Source: Ruminococcus sp.
GTDB lineage: Bacteria > Bacillota > Clostridia > Oscillospirales > Ruminococcaceae
DNA length: 64,000 nucleotides
Direction of reading: 5' to 3'
NCBI GenBank assembly: GCA_030531185.1
Contig: JAUNOG010000001.1
Span: 30,580-94,579, forward strand
Shown here: piece after piece, positions 46,104 through 55,751 of the stretch
How the letters are laid out: the number at the start of each line of letters is the position of its first letter
How positions within the stretch are numbered: position 1 is the stretch's first letter
Notes under the pieces: model-generated
What the model was told of the DNA's origin: nothing
What the model saw: the letters and a program-made list of their open reading frames with translations, nothing else
Database searches by the model: none
Position numbers and translations under genes: made by a program

Positions 46104-46216
46104 TAGAAATTTTCAATATTAAGAAATTATGCCAAAAGCTCCGGCGGACAAGTCATAAAATTGTACAAGCAGAATACAATGGAGTATGAGATAAATACAG
46201 GAAAGGAATGAAAATT

Positions 46217-48862
46217 ATGCTTGACATACTTAACAGGGAGCTTGAAAGCGGCGCGGAAAATCCGTTCGGATTGACCTCAGCCGAGGCGCAGAAAAGATAT
46301 GAAACAGGCGGAGCAAACGTTATCGGAGGAAAGCGGAAAAACAGCGCTCTGAAAATCTTTGCGGGACAGTTTCACGATATTATGGTGATTATACTTATGG
46401 CGGCGACGGTCATCTCCGTGCTTCTGGGACAGTACGCCGACGCAATACCTATTGTGCTTATTATAGTCATTAACGCGTTTTTGGGCTTTATTCAGGAATA
46501 CCGCTGTGAAAAAACTCTCGAAAAGCTTGAGGCTATGACCGCTCCGACCGCAAGGGTATACCGTGACGGCAGGCTTGTGAAAATTCCCGCAGAACAGGTC
46601 GTTCCGGGGGACATTTTCGAGGTCGAGGCAGGGGACAGGATAGCGGCGGACGGCTACATAATAAAATGCAAAGCCTTTGCCTGCGACGAGTCCGCATTGA
46701 CGGGGGAGTCCGAGCCTGCGGAGAAAAAGCCCAGAGTAAACGAAGTGGAGTTCTCATCTCTCAATAAGAGCTATATGGGCTATCTCGGTACGGTTGTCAC
46801 AAAGGGTACGGCGGTTATCGAGGCTGTGGCGACGGGCACGCGCAGTCAAATGGGGCGCGTTTCCAAAATGCTTGAGGATATAGAGGAGGAGCAGACGCCC
46901 TTGCAGAAAAAGCTGGGCGAGCTTGGACGTACCCTTGCGATAATCTGTATCGGAGTTTGCATTCTCGTGTTCATTGCAGGAGTTATCAGAGGAGAGCCTG
47001 TGCTGGATATGGCTATGACGGGAATTACCATAGCTATCGCCGCTATTCCCGAGGGACTGCCCGCAACGGTCACTATCGCTCTTGCTCTTGCGGTAAGAAA
47101 AATGCTGAAACGACAGGCTCTTGTCCACCGACTTCATTCGGTCGAGACGCTGGGCTGTGCGACTGTGATATGTACCGATAAAACAGGTACGATAACACAG
47201 AATAAAATGACCGTCACCGAAATAATGACCTCCGACGGCGGAGAATTTACTCTTGACGAGGACGGAGCATTAAAAGGCGGCGCTGCGATGTCCGATACGT
47301 TAAAACAGCTTTTGACCTGCGGAGCTTTGTGCAACAACGCCGTGCTTGCCGAACCCAAAAGGGTAAAGGGCAGACGAATGGGCATTCCCAAGCAGGAGGC
47401 TCAGGGAGACCCGACCGAGTGCGCTATTCTTACAGCCTGCGCCGCTCAGGGCTATGCGCCCGAAAAGCTTGCCTATAAGCGTGTGAACGAAATCCCGTTT
47501 GACAGCGAGAACCGCTCGATGACTGTGGTATGTGAGGACGAAAAAGGCAAGACTTCATTCAGAAAAGGCTCTGCGGACGTTATCTTAAAGGAATGCTCCT
47601 TAAAGTGCGGAAAGAACGGCTTCGAGCAGATGTCCGCCGCAGACAAGGTCGCATTTATACGGCAGGGCGACGCTCTTGCCGCAAGGGGACTGCGTGTTAT
47701 CGCTCTGTCAATGTCGGCGGGAGACCGTATGCTTTTCCTCGGCTTTATGGCTATGCAGGATCCGCCCCGTCCCGAGGCGGCAAAGGCTGTAAGGGAGTGC
47801 GAAAAAGCGGGCATACGCACCGTTATGATAACGGGCGACCACAAGCTTACGGCAATGGCAATAGCGAGACAGACGGGAATTATGCGCGGCGGAAGTCTTG
47901 CGCTTACAGGCTCGGAGCTTGATAAGATCAGCGACGAAAAGCTTGCGGACATTATCGAAAACTGCTCTGTATTTGCAAGGGTAACGCCCGCCCACAAGCT
48001 GAGGATAGTAAAGGCGTTTAAGGCAAAGGGACATATCTGCGCTATGACGGGCGACGGAGTTAACGACGCTCCCGCAATAAAAGAGGCTGATATAGGCGTT
48101 TCAATGGGCATTCAGGGAACGGAGGTCACAAAGCAGGCGGCGGACGTTATACTCCTTGACGACAATTTTGCAACTCTCGTCAACGCCGTTGAGGACGGCA
48201 GAACTATCTACCAGAATATACGTAAATTCGTACGCTATCTTATCTCCTGCAATATCGGAGAGGTGCTTACTATGCTGGGCGGAATTATAATGGGTCTGCC
48301 TATGGTGCTCCTGCCGTCGCAGATCTTGCTTGTAAATCTTGTTACCGACAGCCTGCCCGCCGTCGCTCTGGGTCTCGAGCCGCCCGAGAAGTCTGTAATG
48401 AGAAAGCCTCCCCGCAAGGAGGACGACAGCTTTTTCAGCGGCGGACTTCTTTGGAGAATTATTCTCAGAGGCATACTTATCGGTATCTGTACTCTCGGCA
48501 CGTTCACCGTACTGCTTAACGGTACAGGCTCGCTGGAATGCGCCAGAACAGGCGCGCTCATAACTCTTGTATTAAGCCAGCTCATTCACGTTTTCGAGTG
48601 CAAATCGGAGGAAAAAACGCTGTTTTCCGTACCCTATCTGTCAAACCCGTTTCTGCTGTTCAGCGTAATAGTTTCGGCTGCCGCTCTTTTCGCAGGAGTG
48701 TGCGTGCCGACATTGCAGAAAGTGTTTGCAACTGCCTTACCCGATCTTAAATATCTGGCTGTTTCGGTCGCGTTTGCATTTTTAGTCCCTATTACGTCGA
48801 GCGTGTCAAGCCTGTTAAAAAGCAAGTCGGAAAACACTGTTTTCGTGGAAAGTCAATCATAA
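46217..48862 (+). CDS. P-type Ca2+-transporting ATPase (type IIA)
   Basis: An 881-residue cation pump. It has the actuator TGES loop (ALTGESEPAEKK near residue 160) and the phosphorylation motif ICDKTGTITQNKMT near 323. MTGDGVNDAPAIKEAD near 616 is the hinge. The Ca2+ ligands of SERCA-like pumps are matched: AAIPEGLPATVTIAL in helix 4, CNIGEVL in helix 5, and NLVTDSLPAVALG in helix 6. It probably exports Ca2+. I place the start at ATG 46217, since the ATG nine bases earlier abuts the GAAAGGA site with no spacer. It diverges from murT and converges on pyk. Confidence 0.92.
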   Translation: MLDILNRELESGAENPFGLTSAEAQKRYETGGANVIGGKRKNSALKIFAGQFHDIMVIILMAATVISVLLGQYADAIPIVLIIVINAFLGFIQEYRCEKTLEKLEAMTAPTARVYRDGRLVKIPAEQVVPGDIFEVEAGDRIAADGYIIKCKAFACDESALTGESEPAEKKPRVNEVEFSSLNKSYMGYLGTVVTKGTAVIEAVATGTRSQMGRVSKMLEDIEEEQTPLQKKLGELGRTLAIICIGVCILVFIAGVIRGEPVLDMAMTGITIAIAAIPEGLPATVTIALALAVRKMLKRQALVHRLHSVETLGCATVICTDKTGTITQNKMTVTEIMTSDGGEFTLDEDGALKGGAAMSDTLKQLLTCGALCNNAVLAEPKRVKGRRMGIPKQEAQGDPTECAILTACAAQGYAPEKLAYKRVNEIPFDSENRSMTVVCEDEKGKTSFRKGSADVILKECSLKCGKNGFEQMSAADKVAFIRQGDALAARGLRVIALSMSAGDRMLFLGFMAMQDPPRPEAAKAVRECEKAGIRTVMITGDHKLTAMAIARQTGIMRGGSLALTGSELDKISDEKLADIIENCSVFARVTPAHKLRIVKAFKAKGHICAMTGDGVNDAPAIKEADIGVSMGIQGTEVTKQAADVILLDDNFATLVNAVEDGRTIYQNIRKFVRYLISCNIGEVLTMLGGIIMGLPMVLLPSQILLVNLVTDSLPAVALGLEPPEKSVMRKPPRKEDDSFFSGGLLWRIILRGILIGICTLGTFTVLLNGTGSLECARTGALITLVLSQLIHVFECKSEEKTLFSVPYLSNPFLLFSVIVSAAALFAGVCVPTLQKVFATALPDLKYLAVSVAFAFLVPITSSVSSLLKSKSENTVFVESQS

Positions 48863-48907
48863 GAAAAGAGGGAAGACCGCACAGAACGGTTTTCCCTCTG
48901 ATTTTTT
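48861..48907. terminator. bidirectional terminator
   Basis: A 13-bp stem AGAGGGAAGACCG (48867-48879) with CGGTTTTCCCTCT (48887-48899) flanked by A and T runs, between the converging Ca2+ pump and pyk genes. Confidence 0.88.
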
Positions 48908-48910
48908 GCG

Positions 48911-50329
48911 TTAGGCTCTTTCGACTTTAAGAAGATTTGTAGTTCCGCTCATACCCAGAGGTACTCCTGCGGTGATGACCACAAGGTCGCCTTTTTTAAG
49001 GTAGCCCTTTTTAAGCGAAACGTCGATAGCGTGTCCGATAAGCTCGTCCGTATTGGTCTTTTCCTCGATGATACCCGGCATAATCCCCCAGGACATATTC
49101 ATCTGGTGACAGGTGGTCTCGTCGGTGGTAAGTCCGATAATGGGGCACTTGGGTCGGAACTTAGAAAGCGTTCTCGCCGTAGTGCCGCCCTTTGTAACGG
49201 TAAGGATAGCCGCCGCGTTAAGGTCGTGCGCCGTAGTAACGGTAGCGTGAGCGATAGCGTCGGTGATAGTCGGGTTGGGAGTATTGTCGCGCTTTTTAAA
49301 TCTGCTTATATAGTCAATGTCGTTTTCGGTGGTTTCCGCAATAAGGCTCATAGTCTTTACAGCCTCTACGGGGAATTTTCCTGCGGCAGTCTCGCCCGAA
49401 AGCATTATAGCGGACGTTCCGTCGTAAATAGCGTTGGCAACGTCGGTTATCTCCGCTCTGGTAGGACGGGGATTTGATATCATAGACTCAAGCATCTGCG
49501 TTGCGGTGATTACCTGCTTGCCTGCGTTGTAAGCCTTGTGGATTATCTCCTTCTGAATTGCGGGTATCTGCTCGAACGGTATCTCAACGCCCATATCTCC
49601 TCTTGCAACCATTATGCCGTCCGCCGCTTCGAGAATTTCATCTATATTTTCAACGCCCTCCGCGTTTTCGATCTTTGCGATTATTCTGGGATTGAACCAG
49701 CCCAGAGACTGGGTGAATTTTCTCAGATAGGTGACGTCCGCTCCCGTTCTTACAAAGGAGGCGGCTATGAAATCAAAGCCCATTTTAGCTCCGAAAGCAA
49801 GGTCCGACATATCGGCGTCGGAAATATAAGGCATAGACAGCTTTACTCCCGGGACGTTAATGCCCTTGTGATCCGATACAAGTCCGCCGTGGATAACCTC
49901 GCAGGTGATGTCGGTGGAATTTACCTTGACCGCCTTAAGCTCGATAACGCCGTCGTTTATAAGAATTCTCGTGCCAACGGAAACGTCCTTGGGGAGATTT
50001 GCGAAGGTTATGGAGCATATAGTCTCGTCGCCCTCGACCTCTCTTGCGGTCAAGGTGAATTCGTCTCCGTCCTTGATAACGACGGGCTTATGGTCCTTGA
50101 AATCCTTAAGTCTTATTTCAGGTCCCTTTGTGTCTAACAGGGTAGCGATGTTAAGTCCCAGTTCTTCTCTTACGCGGCAGATAGTTTCAAACCGCTGTCT
50201 GTGAACCTCGTGGTCGGAATGTGAAAAGTTAAATCTTGCTACGTCCATACCGTTTTTCATAAGCTCGCGCAGTATGTTTTCGTCGTCCGTAGCAGGACCG
50301 ATAGTGCAGACGATTTTGGTTTTACGCAT
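48911..50329 (-). CDS. pyk: pyruvate kinase
   Basis: Last step of glycolysis: phosphoenolpyruvate plus ADP to pyruvate plus ATP. The 472-residue protein starts MRKTKIVCTIGPATDDE, with DVARFNFSHSDHE near residue 32, the active-site IAKIENAEGVENIDEIL near 220, MVARGDMGVEIPFEQIP near 242, and TATQMLESMISNPRPTRAE near 280. It has the normal A, B and C domains and no extra C-terminal PEP-utiliser domain. The ATG at 50329 has GAGGTGACT upstream. Confidence 0.96.
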   Translation of the reverse strand: MRKTKIVCTIGPATDDENILRELMKNGMDVARFNFSHSDHEVHRQRFETICRVREELGLNIATLLDTKGPEIRLKDFKDHKPVVIKDGDEFTLTAREVEGDETICSITFANLPKDVSVGTRILINDGVIELKAVKVNSTDITCEVIHGGLVSDHKGINVPGVKLSMPYISDADMSDLAFGAKMGFDFIAASFVRTGADVTYLRKFTQSLGWFNPRIIAKIENAEGVENIDEILEAADGIMVARGDMGVEIPFEQIPAIQKEIIHKAYNAGKQVITATQMLESMISNPRPTRAEITDVANAIYDGTSAIMLSGETAAGKFPVEAVKTMSLIAETTENDIDYISRFKKRDNTPNPTITDAIAHATVTTAHDLNAAAILTVTKGGTTARTLSKFRPKCPIIGLTTDETTCHQMNMSWGIMPGIIEEKTNTDELIGHAIDVSLKKGYLKKGDLVVITAGVPLGMSGTTNLLKVERA

Positions 50330-50384
50330 ATTAGTCACCTCTGAAAATTACTTTATTTAATATAGAATGTCATATTCCAGAATA

Positions 50385-50413
50385 ATTATACTATACCGCT
50401 AAATATTAGTCAA
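50385..50413 (-). promoter_or_regulatory. promoter of pyk
   Basis: Minus strand TTGACT (50408-50413), 17-bp spacer, TATAAT (50385-50390). Confidence 0.82.
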
Positions 50414-50457
50414 GTAAATTTTCAGTAAATGTTTATGAGCCGTACCGTTTCGTTTTT

Positions 50458-50871
50458 TTAACGATTTGAGAAATAAACGCATTTAAGTCCGTAAACTGCC
50501 GCCGCTCCGCAGTAGGCGTACAGCATACACCTGAGTATAATGGCGTACATCTTTATGAACGGTTGGTTTGTGCAGATCGCAGGCGTATCCATATTAAGCT
50601 TTTTTGCGTAAAATTCACTGTCGCCGCCCGATATAAGTATCGCACGCAGTATGACAAATCCGACGGCAAGAAAAGCCGCAGTGCAGAGAAAAGCCGCAAA
50701 GAAATGTTTAAATCTTCTGTTTGTGACTGTTCCCAGCGCAACCGAGAAAATAAGTACTGCCGCAAGTCTGATCGCAGAGCCGTGAACGCTGAAAAGACTG
50801 AAGAAAGCCGCGCAGCAAAGTGCGGATACGAGCATTGCGGAGACCGAAAGCTCGGATATGTATTTTTTCAT
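50458..50871 (-). CDS. small membrane protein of unknown function
   Basis: A 137-residue protein with about four hydrophobic helices (residues 10-30, 33-48, 58-80 and 112-130) and a short loop with ICTNQPFIKMY before the last. No family recognised. The ATG at 50871 has GGGAGGGG 5 bp upstream; the frame extends upstream but lacks another good site. It stands alone between the pyk and valS promoters. Confidence 0.6.
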   Translation of the reverse strand: MKKYISELSVSAMLVSALCCAAFFSLFSVHGSAIRLAAVLIFSVALGTVTNRRFKHFFAAFLCTAAFLAVGFVILRAILISGGDSEFYAKKLNMDTPAICTNQPFIKMYAIILRCMLYAYCGAAAVYGLKCVYFSNR

Positions 50872-51020
50872 TGAGACCCCTCCCGTATTTTGTTCTGATT
50901 TGATTTTAACATATTCCGACTTTTCGTTCAACGATTTTAAGGATTTCTTAAGAATACTTTAAGACAGCCTGCGGTTTTTGTCGGATTTGCAGAAATCTTT
51001 CTCAGACTTATGTTCAGTCC

Positions 51021-51049
51021 TTGACAAAACAAGAAAAAAGTGTCATAAT
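51021..51049 (+). promoter_or_regulatory. promoter of valS
   Basis: TTGACA (51021-51026), 17-bp spacer, CATAAT (51044-51049). The leader to the valS ATG is about 135 nt. Confidence 0.75.
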
Positions 51050-51081
51050 ATAATAAGTATTGCATTGAAAGGAAATGTGTT

Positions 51082-51144
51082 ATGAATAACTTCTGTGAAA
51101 CGTATAGCCCCTCCTTTCGCAAGGGAATGAGCGTGCGAGTCTGA
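51082..51144 (+). CDS. possible 20-codon leader peptide before valS
   Basis: An ATG with AAAGGAAAT 5 bp upstream opens a 20-codon frame ending SVRV-stop. Two of the last four codons are Val, and short inverted repeats (TCCTTTCGCAAGGGA, CGAGTCTGAAACTCG) surround its end, which hints at attenuation by valyl-tRNA level. There is no T run and no T-box, so the function is speculative; it could be chance. Confidence 0.3.
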   Translation: MNNFCETYSPSFRKGMSVRV

Positions 51145-51190
51145 AACTCGGCTTTTCCCACGAAATATAAAACGAAAGGATTGTTATACT

Positions 51191-53812
51191 ATGAAAAAAG
51201 AGCTTTCAAAGCTTTATGAGCCTAATCAGGTAGAAGATAAAATTTACAAGTACTGGATCGACGGCGATTTCTTTAAGGCTGAGCCCGATCCCGAAAAAGA
51301 GCCTTACTGTATCGTTATCCCGCCTCCGAATATTACGGGACAGCTCCATATGGGTCATGCGCTGGACAACACCTTGCAGGATATCCTGATACGCTGGAAG
51401 AGAATGAGCGGCTGCTGCACTCTGTGGGTACCGGGAACAGACCACGCGTCTATCGCAACCGAGGCTAAGATAGTCGAGGCAATGAGAAAAGAGGGCGTTA
51501 CCAAGGACGATATCGGCAGAGACGGTTTCCTTGAAAGAGCGTGGGACTGGAAAAAGCAGTACGGCGGAAGAATTATCGAACAGCTCAAAAAGCTTGGTTC
51601 CTCCTGCGATTGGTCAAGAGAGCGCTTTACTATGGACGAGGGCTGTTCAAAGGCTGTAAAAGAGGTTTTCGTCAAGTATTACGAAAAGGGACTTATCTAC
51701 CGCGGCGAAAGAATTATCAACTGGTGTCCTCATTGCAGAACGTCTATTTCCAATGCGGAGGTAGAGTACGAGGATCAGGCGGGATATTTCTGGCATCTGA
51801 GATATCCGTTTACGGACGGTTCGGGATACGTTGAGCTTGCGACCACAAGACCCGAAACGCTGTTGGGCGATACCGCCGTTGCGGTAAATCCCAAGGACGA
51901 AAGATACAAGGATATAATCGGCAAAACGCTTACTCTTCCGCTGGTAGGCAGGGAAATTCCTGTCGTTGCGGACAGTTATGTTGATATGGAATTCGGTACG
52001 GGCGTTGTTAAAATTACTCCCGCGCACGACCCCAACGACTTTGAGGTAGGTCTGAGACATAACCTGCCCGTTCTCAACGTTCTTACGGAGGACGCTAAGA
52101 TCACCGAGGATTACCCCGCATACGCAGGTATGGACAGATACGAGGCGAGAAAGAAGATCGTCGAGGATCTGGAAAAGGGCGGTTTCTTAGTTGAGGTAGA
52201 GGAGCACGCTCACAACGTAGGAACCTGCTACAGATGCGGAACTACCGTCGAGCCGAGAGTATCGCTCCAGTGGTTCGTTAAAATGGAAGAGCTTGCAAAG
52301 CCCGCTATCAAGGCGGTGGAGGACGGCAGTATCAGGTTCGTTCCCGAGAGATTTGAAAAGAACTACCTTAACTGGATGAACGATATACGCGACTGGTGCA
52401 TTTCCCGTCAATTGTGGTGGGGACATCAGATACCCGCATTCTACTGCGACGACTGCGGAGAAACAGTCGTTTCCAAGGAAAGCGAGGTTTGCTGTCCTAA
52501 GTGCGGCAAAAAGATGAGACAGGATCCCGACACGCTGGATACCTGGTTCTCGTCGGCTCTCTGGCCCTTTTCGACCCTCGGCTGGCCCGATAAGACGGAG
52601 GACTTAGAGTACTTCTATCCTACAAATACGTTGGTAACGGGCTACGACATCATACCTTTCTGGGTATCGAGAATGATAGTTGCGGGTATGGAGAATATGA
52701 ATGAAAAACCGTTCGATACGGTCCTCATTCACGGACTTGTGAGAGACGCGCAGGGCAGAAAGATGTCCAAATCGCTGGGCAACGGTATCGACCCGCTGGT
52801 AGTTATAGATCAGTACGGCGCGGACGCTCTGAGATTTATGCTTGCCACGGGCAACGCTCCCGGAAACGATATGAGATTTATCGAGGATAAGGTAAAGTCC
52901 TCGAGAAACTTTGCAAATAAGATATGGAATGCGGCAAGATTTATTATGATGAACCTGCCCGACGGCTTCAAGGCGGACAAGCTCCCCGAGAACCTCAATG
53001 TCGAGGACAGGTGGATAGTTTCCAAGTTCAATACTCTTGCCAAAGACGTAAACTATAACCTTGACAAGTTTGAACTGGGCGTTGCCGTAGCAAAGCTTTA
53101 CGACTTCATCTGGGACGTTTACTGCGACTGGTACATCGAGCTTACAAAGCCGAGAATTGCCGCAGGCGGCGAGACTATGGAGACCGCACAGGCTGTTCTG
53201 GTATGGGTAATGAAGGGTATGCTTAAGCTCCTGCACCCGTTTATGCCGTTTATTACTGAGGAAATATGGCAGGCTCTCGTTAACGACGGTACTGCTATTA
53301 TGGTACAGCCTTTCCCTGTATACGACGAGGCTCTCGATTACGCAGGGGACGAGGCTGTATTTGAGAAGATAATCGCAGGTATCAAGGGCATAAGAAACTG
53401 CCGCGGAGAAATGAACGTACCGCCGTCCGTAAAGGCTAAGCTGTTCATTGAAACTGCTCAGGCCGATGTTTTCGAACAAGGCGTAATGTTCTTCGAGAGA
53501 CTTGCGTCGGCGTCCGAGGTCATCATAACAGACAAGTGTGAAGAAAAGGACTGCGCGACAGTCGTTACAGACAGCGCGAGATTTTTCATTCCGCTTTCCG
53601 AGATAATCGACACGGAAAAGGAAATGGCAAGACTTAACAAGGATAAGAAAAACGTTCAGAAGGACATTGACTTCCTCAGCAAAAAGCTGTCAAATCAGGG
53701 CTTTTTGGCTAAAGCTCCCGCACAGCTGATCGAGGCTGAAAAGGCTAAGCTTGCAAAGGCAGAGGAGAAAATGGCGAAGATCGAGCAGTCCATTGCTGCG
53801 CTTAAAAAGTAA
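51191..53812 (+). CDS. valS: valyl-tRNA synthetase
   Basis: Charges tRNA-Val and edits misactivated threonine. The 873-residue class Ia enzyme shows the HIGH motif in PPPNITGQLHMGHAL near residue 40, and the editing domain (TTRPETLLGDTAVAVNP near 216). A zinc ribbon-like CDDCGET and CPKCGKKM follows near 418-436, then GRKMSKSLGNGIDP near 522 (KMSKS), the anticodon-binding domain, and a C-terminal coiled arm (about 805-873, rich in Lys/Glu) that is typical of ValRS. AAAGGATTG precedes the ATG. Confidence 0.97.
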   Translation: MKKELSKLYEPNQVEDKIYKYWIDGDFFKAEPDPEKEPYCIVIPPPNITGQLHMGHALDNTLQDILIRWKRMSGCCTLWVPGTDHASIATEAKIVEAMRKEGVTKDDIGRDGFLERAWDWKKQYGGRIIEQLKKLGSSCDWSRERFTMDEGCSKAVKEVFVKYYEKGLIYRGERIINWCPHCRTSISNAEVEYEDQAGYFWHLRYPFTDGSGYVELATTRPETLLGDTAVAVNPKDERYKDIIGKTLTLPLVGREIPVVADSYVDMEFGTGVVKITPAHDPNDFEVGLRHNLPVLNVLTEDAKITEDYPAYAGMDRYEARKKIVEDLEKGGFLVEVEEHAHNVGTCYRCGTTVEPRVSLQWFVKMEELAKPAIKAVEDGSIRFVPERFEKNYLNWMNDIRDWCISRQLWWGHQIPAFYCDDCGETVVSKESEVCCPKCGKKMRQDPDTLDTWFSSALWPFSTLGWPDKTEDLEYFYPTNTLVTGYDIIPFWVSRMIVAGMENMNEKPFDTVLIHGLVRDAQGRKMSKSLGNGIDPLVVIDQYGADALRFMLATGNAPGNDMRFIEDKVKSSRNFANKIWNAARFIMMNLPDGFKADKLPENLNVEDRWIVSKFNTLAKDVNYNLDKFELGVAVAKLYDFIWDVYCDWYIELTKPRIAAGGETMETAQAVLVWVMKGMLKLLHPFMPFITEEIWQALVNDGTAIMVQPFPVYDEALDYAGDEAVFEKIIAGIKGIRNCRGEMNVPPSVKAKLFIETAQADVFEQGVMFFERLASASEVIITDKCEEKDCATVVTDSARFFIPLSEIIDTEKEMARLNKDKKNVQKDIDFLSKKLSNQGFLAKAPAQLIEAEKAKLAKAEEKMAKIEQSIAALKK

Positions 53813-53872
53813 GATACAGTATTTAATTTTATCAATATAATGTACACTGCAAAAAATAAGGGAGGATTTGAA

Positions 53873-54505
53873 TTGGGCGAGGTAATATGGACAAAGGAAT
53901 ACAAGCTTGAACGATACAGAAAGCTTAATGAGACTGCGCTGTGCGGACAGATTGTTTGCGCCGGTTCTTCTCTTATGGAAATGTTCCCAATAGAGAAATT
54001 TGTGAAAGAGGATAAGCCGGATCTCATTTTGTATAACCGCGGAATAGGCGGATTTGTAACGAAGGAATTAATAGACAATATAGACGTTTGTATTCTGGAT
54101 CTGAAACCGTCGAAATTGTTTATTAATATCGGCACTAATGATCTTGGTGATCCTGATGTTACAATTGAGGAAATAATGAACAACTATTCACGGATTCTTT
54201 GTACAGTGAAAAAAAGCCTGCCGAATACAAAAATTTTTGTTATGGCGTATTATCCCGTTAACTACGATGCGGCAACAGAGGAAATTAAGCCTTGTTTGCT
54301 AATACGTACTAATGAAAAGATATGTCAGGCAAATAATGCCGTTAAAAAGTTGGCGGCAGAACTTAATGTTCAATATATTGATATATGCGAGCCGCTTTTT
54401 GATGAACAAAAACGGCTGAAGGCGGAGTATACTATTGAGGGAATGCATATAAATGAAGAAGGATACAGAGCGATTTATCCGCTGTTTGCAAAGTATCTTG
54501 ATTGA
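53873..54505 (+). CDS. SGNH/GDSL-type hydrolase
   Basis: A 210-residue esterase-like protein with the four SGNH blocks: block I CAGSSLMEM (Ser nucleophile), block II NRGIGGF (Gly), block III FINIGTNDLGD (Asn), and block V EGMHINEEGY (His, with Glu in place of the usual Asp). No signal peptide, so it should act in the cytoplasm. The start is TTG at 53873 with GGGAGG 7 bp upstream. It follows valS by 60 bp and ends in a terminator; the substrate, perhaps an acyl or acetyl ester, is unknown. Confidence 0.85.
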   Translation: MGEVIWTKEYKLERYRKLNETALCGQIVCAGSSLMEMFPIEKFVKEDKPDLILYNRGIGGFVTKELIDNIDVCILDLKPSKLFINIGTNDLGDPDVTIEEIMNNYSRILCTVKKSLPNTKIFVMAYYPVNYDAATEEIKPCLLIRTNEKICQANNAVKKLAAELNVQYIDICEPLFDEQKRLKAEYTIEGMHINEEGYRAIYPLFAKYLD

Positions 54506-54510
54506 CACGT

Positions 54511-54540
54511 AAAAACCTGAGCTCTTGCTCAGGTTTTTTG
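54511..54540 (+). terminator. terminator after valS and the SGNH hydrolase
   Basis: Stem AACCTGAGC (54514-54522) with GCTCAGGTT, 3-nt loop, T run at 54535-54540. Confidence 0.92.
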
Positions 54541-54612
54541 CGTGTTGTGCAAAATACACAATATAAAATTGTAATATTTTCAAAGTTTGGTGAAAAAATA
54601 AGGTCAAACCCC

Positions 54613-54645
54613 TTGACAAAATTGAAAAAAAGGTATAAACTATAA
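54613..54645 (+). promoter_or_regulatory. promoter of the hrcA operon
   Basis: TTGACA at 54613-54618 and a TATAAACT-type -10 region around 54634-54641, directly followed by the CIRCE operator. The exact -10 is unclear because two overlapping TATAA sequences are present. Confidence 0.7.
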
Positions 54646-54672
54646 TTAGCACTCGAGGAGAATGAGTGCTAA
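54646..54672. promoter_or_regulatory. CIRCE operator (HrcA binding site)
   Basis: Perfect TTAGCACTC - 9 nt - GAGTGCTAA, the site bound by HrcA to repress heat-shock genes. A third half-site GAGTGCTAA recurs at 54687-54695, between CIRCE and the hrcA ATG. Confidence 0.97.
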
Positions 54673-54717
54673 CGCTTGAACAGCGGGAGTGCTAATCAGG
54701 CAAAGGCAGGTGAGAGA

Positions 54718-55731
54718 ATGGACGAAAGAAAACTGAAGATCCTTACGGCAGTTGTTGACGAATATATAATCACAGGCGAGCCGGTCGGTTCTAAGGCGAT
54801 TATGTCGCATATCAAGGCGTCCTCAGCGACTATCAGAAATGAAATGGCGGAGCTTGAAAAGCAGGGCTATCTCGAACAGCCTCACACCTCGGCGGGAAGA
54901 GTTCCTACCTATAAGGGGTACAGACTGTATGTTGACAGTCTTATGGAACAGGATCCTTTGACGGACGAGGAAAAGACAAGGCTTGACGCTATGCTTCCCG
55001 ACGATTTTATCACCGAGGAGGATCTGGTCGAGCACGCGTCGCTTGCATTGGCGGAGCTTACAAAATGCGCTACGGTGGTTGCAAATTCCACTCTGAAGTT
55101 CTCGCTTATTTCCAAGGTAGAGGTTATTCCTACGGGAAAGAGAATGTACGTCATACTTATGATAACCTCCAACGGAGCTATCAAAAACAAGGTGTGCAGA
55201 CTTGAATTTGACCTTACTCACGAGCAGCTTGAATTTTTCGATAATTTTGTAAGGGAAAATCTCAACGGAGTACCCCTCAGCGAGCTTTCGGACAGCTACA
55301 TCGAAAAGCTCTCCGAGGCAATGGGAACCTATATGATGTCCCTTTCGCCGCTGGTTTCGGAGCTTGTTAAGATGACTAAGGAAATGGGCGACGGAATTAT
55401 CATCAACGGGCAGTCAAATCTGCTGACCTGCAAGGATTTCAATCAGAATGAAATAATCTCATTTTTGGATAATCAGAAGGAACTGCGGAATTTTATCGAC
55501 GGAACTTTTTCGGGACTGAACGTAATGTTCTCCCACGAAAAGGACGGCTTTGTTATCCACAATTCCTCTATTATAACCTCACCGTTTTCTAAGGACGGTC
55601 ATACGGCGGGAGCGCTGGGACTTATAGGTCCGATGAGACTTGATTATGCGAAATTTATCCCGTATCTGGAGTATTTCACAAAAAGGATCTCGGATATGCT
55701 CTCCGACAATGACGGCGAGGACGACACATAA
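54718..55731 (+). CDS. hrcA: heat-inducible transcription repressor HrcA
   Basis: Repressor of the class I heat-shock genes; binds CIRCE and is kept active by GroEL. The 337-residue protein has the N-terminal winged helix (MDERKLKILTAVVDEYIITG, then KASSATIRNEMAELEKQGYL and QPHTSAGRVPTYKGYRLYVD) and the GAF-like dimer domain to the end. The ATG at 54718 follows GGCAGGTGAGAGA, just beyond its own operator, so the operon is self-repressed. Confidence 0.96.
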   Translation: MDERKLKILTAVVDEYIITGEPVGSKAIMSHIKASSATIRNEMAELEKQGYLEQPHTSAGRVPTYKGYRLYVDSLMEQDPLTDEEKTRLDAMLPDDFITEEDLVEHASLALAELTKCATVVANSTLKFSLISKVEVIPTGKRMYVILMITSNGAIKNKVCRLEFDLTHEQLEFFDNFVRENLNGVPLSELSDSYIEKLSEAMGTYMMSLSPLVSELVKMTKEMGDGIIINGQSNLLTCKDFNQNEIISFLDNQKELRNFIDGTFSGLNVMFSHEKDGFVIHNSSIITSPFSKDGHTAGALGLIGPMRLDYAKFIPYLEYFTKRISDMLSDNDGEDDT

Positions 55732-55751
55732 AAGAAAGGCAGGCGTGAAAA

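Noticed and set aside
50937-51190. T-box leader before valS.
   Set aside because: No GGTGGTACC core, specifier stem or T run; only a short frame and small hairpins are present.
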